64,000 nucleotides of DNA. Source: Malania oleifera. Lineage: Eukaryota > Streptophyta > Magnoliopsida > Santalales > Ximeniaceae. Shown here one piece after another: positions 58,101-64,000 of this stretch. The stretch is taken from contig NC_080428.1 in NCBI RefSeq assembly GCF_029873635.1, positions 68,195,601 through 68,259,600 on the forward strand. The letters are read 5' to 3'. The translations under genes and the position numbers were made by a program. The first letter of the stretch is position 1. Every line of letters begins with the position of its first letter. The notes under the pieces are model-generated. The model worked only from the letters and a program-made list of their open reading frames with translations. It searched no databases and was not told the origin of the DNA.

Positions 58101-61100
58101 TATTATAATCACCTTAGTGCGGAACAATTTTTACTTGGAATCTTGTTTGGATAATAACAGCCCCTCTAAAAGTTGCATTTTTCACATGGGAGGTTGCAAT
58201 GCAATGGGTAAGATCCTCACATTTGATAATCTCCAAAGAAAGGGCTTGACAACCGTGAATAGGTGTTACATGTGCCTTGAAGAAGAGAAACTGGTGTACC
58301 ACATGCTTCTCCACTGCTCTTGGACTAGGAATCTCTGGAGCTTAGCCATTTCCATGGTCAAGCAAAAATGGGTCATGGCAACTTTAGTTGAGGATGAGAT
58401 TTGGGCTTGGAGAGGATCTGCTCCAACAAGCCCAAAGGGAAGGGCCTTTCCCCTTTCCCTCTTGCTATATTTTGGGTTGTTTGAATAGAAAGGAATAGGA
58501 GGGTTTTTGAGGGGAAGGTTTCTTCCATGCAGACCGTCTTGGATGGCTGGATGTCTATGATCTCTTGTGGGCACAATGGGATGCCTGAGAGGGACTTGTC
58601 TGTAATTCTTGATTTCCTTGATGTCCTCCCTTGATCAGTGTTATTTTTGTTATATGCTGGTCTCTCTATACTGTTCGGCATCCTCTTGTTGCTCTGTTTT
58701 CTCTAATAAAATTTTCTTTTCTTTGATGATAAAGAAAAAAAAGCTCCGCCAACTCACCCATTTTATGTTTTGGATATAGTTTTCATGCATTGTTTATCAT
58801 TAGTTACAGTGAGTTCATATTAGCTCTATGAATTTGTCATGCACATATTTTTTTAATACACCAGTTTAACAATGTGCTTTAACCCATATTTTCAATCTTA
58901 CAGATTATCCTTGTGAGGTTGGGCTTTTGGATTCAGTTGATGATCTTGATGAGCCCAAAGATTTCATGAATGTCACACAGTTCTCGCTTAGTTACCATGA
59001 CAGAGAGGAGAAAATTTTTTGGAATGAAGCATTTAAACCTAGATTTGGAGGGCATCAGACTCTTGAAGAGAGAGAAAATTCCTTCTATGCAAGAGATCAA
59101 ACACTCCATTGTGGTTTTGTCAAAGGAACAAAAGGCTTTCCAAGCAGCGGATTTGATCTGGATGAGAAGGACAAGGCTTACATGACTACTTGCACTGTTG
59201 TGGTATCTTCTTGTATATTTGGGAGTTCTGACTTTCTAAGGAGGCCAACAAGTAAACTGGTATATGATTTATCTTGCCAAGTCTAGGTGCATGTCGTGAT
59301 TACGATACCCAACTTTTGCTTAAAAAAATGAAATTGCAAGGGCAGGATGCTTGTTTTGCTAATTGCTAATCCATTCCATAATGCTATTTTATTCAAATTA
59401 CAATGCCAATTTTTATATTTACGTGTAGCAATCTATTCTTTCTTATTTATTAGATAGAAAAAAAGAAATATATTATAGGGGATGGACTCCTCTTGACATT
59501 GCTCTGTTTATTTGTTATGAAATCAAACACTAAGATTGTGCACACACACAACAATATGGAAAGAGAAATCAAAGAGAAGAAGAACACAACAAATTTACGT
59601 GGTTTGATAGTGTGCCTTAGTCTATGGAGTTCTTGGATTTTCATTATATCATCAAAGGAAAATTGCGTTAGTGTTTTAACCCTCGGTACAAATATGTATA
59701 TATAGCCCCTATGTAAAAATCCCAAAATGCCCTCATATGACAACATAGTTACTCTATGCCTTGACTTAAATGCACTACACGGTACTGCAGGGGACAGATC
59801 CTCCCCACCCCAACGCGCCCCTGCTGGGCTTGTTTTAAGTAGATGGGGAGGTTTTGTGTGTGGTGGGCTCAGGGGGGGTGGGGTGGGGCTTGTGGGCCCT
59901 TTCGTTCTTTGCATGAGACCTCCCATTTGTAATAGACTTCAAGTGGATAACCCTTTTGAATATGAGCCATAACTTAACAATAGCCACCTTGGTGAGTATT
60001 TTCACCCTCTTGGAGCTTTCAGACCTATACCTTTACCTAGGGCTGCACATCATGGATTCAACAACTAGTAAGATGGAGCATGTTCATGCAATGGAAGAAT
60101 TTCTCCTTAGTAACAACCTTCATCAACATATCAACTACATTTTCTTGTGTAGCCACCTTAATCAACTGAATCTCATTCGTACCAATCAACTCTCATATCT
60201 TGTGATAACTGACTGCAATGTGCTTTGTCTTGGCATGATAGATTTGATACATTGCTAAGTGAATGGCATTTTGACCGTCACAAGGCAAATAAATAGTTTG
60301 ATGCTATATGCTAAGTTAGTTACCAATCCCTTCAACCACATAGTCTCCTTTGCAGCCTCTATCACTGTTTGTCCTTTGGTTCAGGGGTAGATAGTGCTGC
60401 AATTGATTGTAACATGGATTTCCGATGAATAGGTCTGCCTGACGTAGTATATACATAACCTGTGGTGGACTTCTTGTCACCCAAATATCCTGCATGATTT
60501 GCATCAACGAATCCTTGTACTAAGGCTGAATCTGTCTTGGACCAAACTCAACGCCAAAATCTGCAGTGCCTTTCAAGTACCTGAGAACCCACTTTAAAGT
60601 TCTCCGGAAGATTACCTTCCCACTTGAAGTATACCTCAAGTGGGTAACCCTTTTGAATATGAGTCATAACTCAACAGGAATGACATTATGAAGATTGATA
60701 TATGTTAGATTACCACTTTGTCTAAAAGCTTTAAGTTGTTAGGTGGTGGGCCAATAATTTATATCAAGCTTTAACACTCCCCCGTATGTGTGGCCCAACA
60801 ACACGTGGAGAGAGAAACACAGATGAGTAACACCCACGATAGGGAAAACAACAATTGTTTTGGACACCATACAATGAATGATGGCAACAAGAATAGGACC
60901 TAGGACCTCTTGGTAACCAGTTCTTCATGTTAAATTACCACTTTACCTAAAAGCTTAAGTTGTTAGATTGTGGGGAAACAATGTATATCTAGATTTAACC
61001 ATATATGAAGTATTTATATGGTACTGATATATAATTTGATCAGTGCTCAAATCCTTTCTTGTATATCTCTTGTTGTATGCTAGACAAATTTTGCAAAGCT

Positions 61101-63188
61101 TTATTTGCATACTGCTAGTGATACAAAGTTCTGATCTTTGAATATAACTAAATAGTTATGAGTTATTTCATATGATAAGCATGCCTTTATATTCTAGAAT
61201 CTTCAAATTTTGAGATGAGCACTTTGTAACAAACAGTGCATTTTGCCTGTCTTACATTCTATATTATAAAAATGTATTAATAATATGTTGCCATCTGATT
61301 GCTTTGATTTTTTTTTTTTTAAGGGTGCATTCACTGTCTGGATGTCTTAGGATGATATGCATGGTTTTTGGTCCTTCCAATATTTTTTTTGTATTTCTTG
61401 TTTGTTGCAGATCAGTGAGTATTCAAAGAAAAATGTTTGTTTTGTTATGTTTATGGATGATGACACACTGGCAAAATTGTCATCAGAGGGAAATATTCCT
61501 GATGATAGAGGATATATTGGTTTATGGAGAATTATAATTGTGAGGAACTTACCATATGAGGACATGCGGAGGAGTGGAAAGGTGCCAAAGTTCTTATCAC
61601 ATCGCCTTTTCCCCTCTTCTAGGTATGTCTCTGGCTATCTTCTTTATAGGCCTAGCCTGTTGGTTTTCAACTTGTCTGACATTGTTACTTAGAAGTTTCT
61701 GCCTCTTAAATGTTTGTTTTCAGGTATTCCATATGGATTGATAGCAAAATGCGCCTCCAGACTGATCCATTCCTCATTATAGAATATTTCTTGTGGAGGA
61801 CAAGATCAGAGTATGCCATATCAAACCATTATGATCGCCACTGTGTCTGGGAGGAGGTAGTCCAAAATAAGCGTTTAAATAAGTACAACCACACAGCCAT
61901 CGATGAACAGTTTATTTTTTACCAGTCTGATGGTCTCACCAAGTTTGACCCTTCAGACCCAAATACTCTTCTTCCAAGTTGTGCGTGTCATTAGTGTCTT
62001 TTCCTCTTTTTATTTCAGAGATTGCCTTTCCCCCCTCCAGTGACGTGTGCCCCCTTTGAATGCCCTTTTCTGATTCTATTTGTCATGTGCTTTGCAGATG
62101 TGCCTGAAGGTTCTTTTATTGTTCGGGCGCATACACCTATGTCAAATTTATTTTCGTGTCTTTGGTTCAATGAAGTTGACCGTTTTACCTCACGTGATCA
62201 ACTAAGCTTCGCATACACTTACATGAAATTGAGAAGAATGAATCCCAATAGACCATTTTTTCTGAATATGTTCAAGGTAAGGTATTTATTCAAATAAATC
62301 TACAAATAGTTTCATTGATTCGTAATTATATTTTCTGTACCAGTTGTCGTTATGTGTGATTGGTAACTCTTACATGGTGCATAGATATTTTTTAGCTTTA
62401 GTTTTGTTGTTTTTCTATTTCTCCAGACCTTATGTCATTTGATTTCTCAGTTCTTTCTTCTGTTATGATTGAACTGTCTCATGTAAAAAACGAAAACTTT
62501 AAACTAGGATTTTGTTCATAACACTGATGCCACCTTAAACTAGGACATCCAGCTGCTATTAGAACTTCCACCAGTGCAATGATTTTTGTTTTTGTTTTTT
62601 TTGAGCTGAAAGCCTTTGATAACCTGAAGCCTTGTACTAACTTTTAACTGTCATTTTGTGTTCTCCTATTGGGGAATACCTGCTTTTTAGAACCCTTTTG
62701 ACAATGATCCTTGTGAAATTCATGGTGAGACTTACTGTCTTTCTTCGTTGAAGTTTGCTTTTGTAAATCCCTCTGAAAATGCTGTGTCCATCTTGGGATT
62801 GAGTTCATCATCAGTTGCAAGATGGCACAACAGACTGCATCTTAGCTTATATACTGGCATGGTAGTCTGGCACTAGAAATAAACAAAATAAATCTAAAAA
62901 GAATACTATGCTCCTGTTTCAGCATTTTTGTTTCCTTTTCCTGTGCTGCAATTGGGCGTGTATGCTTTGTGCATATACCTATGCAGTCTCTTTGCATTTA
63001 TTGAGGTCGCTGCATTGGATGCCATCCACTTCAAACTGTATGTCCTCGCTCCAAAGGACAAAATAAACAAAAATTCTTTGATGAACAGTTTTAACTTTAT
63101 TGTTTCTTCTTTGCAGGATTGTGAGCGTAGAGCACTTGCGAAACTATTTCATCATCGAACAATGCTGTCTCCTCCAACTGCTTCTTGA
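47951..63188 (+). CDS. DUF616 / MUCI70-type Golgi glycosyltransferase-like protein, 7 coding exons
   Basis: Coding exons: 47951-48170, 48735-48830, 58904-59259, 61411-61622, 61724-61980, 62098-62276, 63117-63188. All junctions are GT-AG with matching phases, giving 463 aa. Residues 1-48 are Arg-rich and cytosolic. About 49-69 ([21 protein letters not shown]) is one signal anchor, implying a type II Golgi protein. The DUF616 domain follows: [130 protein letters not shown] and [17 protein letters not shown]70 and TOD1 relatives act in pectin/xylan mucilage synthesis or as ceramidase; catalytic role here is inferred. Introns 1, 3 and 4 are swollen by transposons. Length is close to the shorter members of the family. 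Confidence 0.9.
50022..50668. repeat. Direct duplication of ~200 bp, second copy interrupted by a MITE
   Basis: Copy 1 (about 50022-50222) and copy 2 (about 50330-50668) share TATTTTCTAGGGT, AACTTTTTGTATAG, ACAAT.TTAACC, GTATG.CCTTGGATA and TGCTAAAATCTTTG in the same order. Copy 2 is longer because of the foldback insert at 50459-50592. Confidence 0.75.
50459..50592. mobile_element. Foldback MITE-like insert
   Basis: Arms ATTTTGGAATATGGATTTTG / CCTTGGATTTGG and their reverse complement CCAAATCCAAGG..TTCCAAACAT fold together around a short centre containing GAGTGGATTTGGACAAAATG. Length about 134 bp, absent from the sister copy of the duplication. The superfamily is not determined. Confidence 0.6.
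51246..51420. repeat. GAATC/GATTC-rich imperfect inverted repeat
   Basis: Multiple GATTC and GAATC words alternate, with segments such as TTAGAATCTTATGATTC and GAATCTAACGAATCGG able to pair. Possibly an old non-autonomous DNA element; no clear ends or duplication found. Confidence 0.4.
52108..52147. repeat. (AAT)n microsatellite
   Basis: About 12 AAT units in intron 3; encodes a spurious Asn run in one frame. Confidence 0.9.
53793..56470 (+). pseudogene. ORF2 (endonuclease-RT) pseudogene of the L1-type LINE, 5' part
   Basis: Recognisable L1 ORF2 blocks run from the APE-type endonuclease N-terminus to the RT palm. Between [20 protein letters not shown] and [12 protein letters not shown] most of the endonuclease catalytic region is missing. 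RT contains GLR then (L)GIPSSPF where GDPLSPF is usual, then [12 protein letters not shown] with the FADD box intact but in a different frame. Dead copy. Confidence 0.75.
56472..57906 (-). mobile_element. 5'-truncated RTE-type LINE nested in the L1-type LINE
   Basis: A 15-bp target duplication TCATATGCCACTACC flanks it at 56457-56471 and 57907-57921. On the minus strand the RT shows [40 protein letters not shown] and [16 protein letters not shown], then [16 protein letters not shown] and [12 protein letters not shown]. These are RTE-clade signatures. It ends CTAGTGGGACTTAAGGC followed by a (TTG)n tail, the usual RTE 3' end. About 1.4 kb; the endonuclease is missing by 5' truncation and stops are scattered. 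Confidence 0.9.
57216..57580 (-). pseudogene. RTE reverse-transcriptase core
   Basis: An open stretch of 112 codons with the RT palm: F-I-D-L-E-K-A-Y-D (motif A, catalytic Asp) and F-A-D-D (motif C). A stop follows KL, after which the thumb continues in frame pieces. Confidence 0.85.
57920..58480 (+). pseudogene. 3' end of the L1-type ORF2 (zf-RVT domain)
   Basis: After the RTE insert the frame resumes with [15 protein letters not shown], then [12 protein letters not shown] and the zf-RVT pattern C-x2-C..H-x3-H-C ([18 protein letters not shown]). This domain closes ORF2 in plant L1 elements. Confidence 0.75.
58741..58903 (+). other. End of intron 3 before exon 4
   Basis: Short intron remainder with a pyrimidine-rich acceptor TTTTCAATCTTACAG at 58889-58903. 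Confidence 0.7.
59470..60675 (-). mobile_element. Collapsed Ty1/copia element (RNase H plus LTR pieces) in intron 4
   Basis: On the minus strand, LRYLKGT.DFGVEFG, GYVV and [20 protein letters not shown], then [18 protein letters not shown] and [19 protein letters not shown] form a copia RNase H end (about 60640 down to 60050). The 3' LTR starts TGTTAAGTTATGGCTC at 59990 and runs to about 59470. A second copy of that start, TGTTGAGTTATGACTC, lies at 60612-60675 and is cut after about 62 bp. Gag, protease, integrase and RT are deleted. The left limit is approximate. Confidence 0.75.
60703..61000 (-). mobile_element. TRIM (miniature LTR element), 298 bp, with 5-bp TSD
   Basis: Terminal direct repeats 60703-60776 (74 bp) and 60928-61000 (73 bp) share TGTT(A)(G/A)ATTACCACTTT, CTAAAAGCTT(T)AAGTTGTTAG and end TTTAAC(A/C). 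ATATA flanks both sides (60698-60702 and 61001-61005). CTCCCCCG directly after the left repeat is a polypurine tract on the minus strand. The internal 150 bp has no coding capacity. The primer site next to the right repeat is not clearly iMet. Confidence 0.75.
61305..61321. other. Poly-T run near the end of intron 4
   Basis: A homopolymer in the pyrimidine-rich 3' part of intron 4, upstream of the acceptor TTTGTTGCAG (61401-61410). Confidence 0.5.
62277..63116 (+). other. Intron 7 (between the last two coding exons) of the DUF616 gene
   Basis: Donor GTAAGG at 62277 and acceptor TTCTTTGCAG at 63107-63116. 840 bp, no transposon recognised. Joining the exons gives [15 protein letters not shown] without a phase change. 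Confidence 0.8.
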
Positions 63189-63465
63189 TCAATTATACTT
63201 CACTTCGCACACTAAATCCTGGTAAAGTCAGGTGTGTTAGTTTCTATGATGATATTTTTTTTGTCTTCTATGCATTTTATAGCCACTCCATCTTAAAAAT
63301 ACACTGCCTTCAAATGCTAGTTAAATATGATATGATTCCATCTTCATGTGGTGTTTGATGCCCTTCTTCATTTATATAGATATAAGGGTGTGCTTATTTC
63401 AGTTTGTAAGATTTATGGGATTGGGATAGACTAACTACTGATGCTCCTGGACTACTACAGCAGCA

Positions 63466-63535
63466 ACCAAAAAAAAAAAAAAAAAAAAAAACAAGCCTTA
63501 TGTCCCACTACTTGGGTTCGGCTACATGAATCCTT
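63466..63535 (-). mobile_element. RTE-type LINE 3'-end fragment with A/T tail
   Basis: CAAGCCTTATGTCCCACTA then GGGTTCGGCTACATGAATCC matches the 3' end of the RTE element at 56484-56530. Here the tail is a pure A-run (T-run on the element strand) rather than (CAA)n. Only the last 50-60 bp are present. Confidence 0.7.
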
Positions 63536-63562
63536 GCATACACATCATGCATCGCTGAATAA

Positions 63563-63755
63563 CTCCCTTCAAATTTGACTAGGTGGTTTGAGTTAGTGAA
63601 TTTTATTTGGAGTTTTGCACAGGTCCCTAACTATGGTCTCTGGTGACTAGCTTAGGCACTCCCTTCAAATGTGACTAGGTGGTTGAGTTAGTGAATTTTA
63701 TTTGGAGTTTTTTACAAGGCCCTCACTATGGTCTCTGGCGACTACCTTAGGCTGC
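63563..63755. repeat. Two tandem copies of a 96-bp unit
   Basis: Copies at 63563-63658 and 63659-63755 share CTCCCTTCAAAT, GACTAGGTGGTT, GAGTTAGTGAATTTTATTTG and CTATGGTCTCTGG with a few substitutions. Confidence 0.85.
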
Positions 63756-64000
63756 ATCCCCCACAACTGAGCTGAGGAAACTAACGGTGATTATCACCCC
63801 GACTGCTGATATTGCTTGGTGGATAATCTTAAAGTGGGGGCCCTTTCGATTGGAAGGTTTGGGTTTACAACATTTTCATTTGTATACTCTGTAATTTCTT
63901 TGCAGGTTTGGCTGTCCGTGCATTGCTTTGTGCCCTGTACCCAGTTAAGGGAGCTCGTTATTTTGAGCCGTCGCACAGAGCATGGCGCATGCATGTGATC

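Larger units (their letters stand above)
53430..58740 (+). mobile_element. L1-type LINE remnant in intron 3, split by an RTE-type LINE
   Basis: In order: ORF1 tail-like [20 protein letters not shown] (about 53697-53757), ORF2 start [18 protein letters not shown] (53793-53850), an endonuclease piece ([32 protein letters not shown]), [16 protein letters not shown] (54430), RT pieces ([17 protein letters not shown] at 55335, [12 protein letters not shown] near 55630) and the C-terminal zinc-knuckle domain ([20 protein letters not shown] at 58267). It ends with TTTCTTTGATGATAAAG and an A-run (58732-58741). The endonuclease core is largely deleted and stops abound. The 5' limit is approximate and no target duplication was found. 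Confidence 0.8.
63189..64000 (+). other. 3'UTR region of the DUF616 gene, probably with an intron
   Basis: After the TGA at 63186-63188 a donor-like CTG|GTAAAG lies at about 63222. An acceptor-like TTTCTTTGCAG ends at 63905, followed by GC-richer sequence to the window end. This suggests a 3'UTR intron (about 63222-63905) and a last exon that runs out of the window. The intron would contain the RTE fragment and the 96-bp tandem repeat. No poly(A) signal was fixed. Confidence 0.4.

Noticed and set aside
59727-59972. Gly-rich open frame in intron 4
   Set aside because: Lies in the LTR of the collapsed copia element, on the opposite strand to its genes; no domain.

Overview
This is a plant nuclear window, most likely from a woody eudicot. 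The signs are a spliced gene with GT-AG introns, AT-rich DNA, tRNA-iMet primer-binding sites and chromodomain Ty3/gypsy elements. The species cannot be named from the sequence. Two host genes are visible. At the far left, minus strand, is the first coding exon (18 codons) of a gene whose N-terminus matches HGH1-type ARM-repeat proteins; the rest lies outside the window. On the right, plus strand, is a complete gene for a DUF616 / MUCI70-type Golgi glycosyltransferase-like protein. It has seven coding exons between 47951 and 63188 and reads as 463 aa after splicing. A probable 5'UTR exon lies far upstream, ending at 31707, and a probable 3'UTR exon runs off the right end.

Nearly everything else is retrotransposon. 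Region 2.3-9.0 kb is a three-level nest of solo LTRs: B contains A1, which contains A2, each with a perfect 5-bp target-site duplication (TSD). A further LTR (C) lies at 9.6-11.8 kb. Region 12.9-30.5 kb is one Tekay/Del-type chromovirus (D) with two LTRs, tRNA primer site, gag, protease, RT, RNase H, integrase and chromodomain, all decayed. Four other LTRs have inserted into D: E, H in gag, G in integrase, and F in its right LTR.

The 16.2-kb first intron of the DUF616 gene (31708-47910) holds an old Ty3/gypsy fragment and two short-LTR chromoviruses on the minus strand (36316-40552 and 41882-47470). The 10.1-kb third intron (48831-58903) holds an L1-type LINE that carries a 5'-truncated RTE-type LINE. 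The 2.2-kb fourth intron (59260-61410) holds a collapsed Ty1/copia element and a 298-bp TRIM. None of the retroelement frames looks able to make a full set of proteins.

The most interesting signal is in the LTR promoters. Upstream of each TATA box is an array of palindromes built on the core GTCGAC. In the A/C/G/H family the palindrome is TCGTCGACGA, placed in two groups of four with centre spacings near 20-25-20 bp and about 46 bp between groups. The D/E family uses CCGTCGACGG, and the unrelated solo LTR F uses CGGTCGACCG with recurrent 33-bp spacing. The LTRs also share a hairpin block (TGAGAGGTGTCTCA), an ACGGTACCGT block and splice-donor-like sites that pair conceptually with an acceptor-like site at the gag ATG. 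I know of no description of this layout. No LTR divergence was computed; identity statements are by eye.
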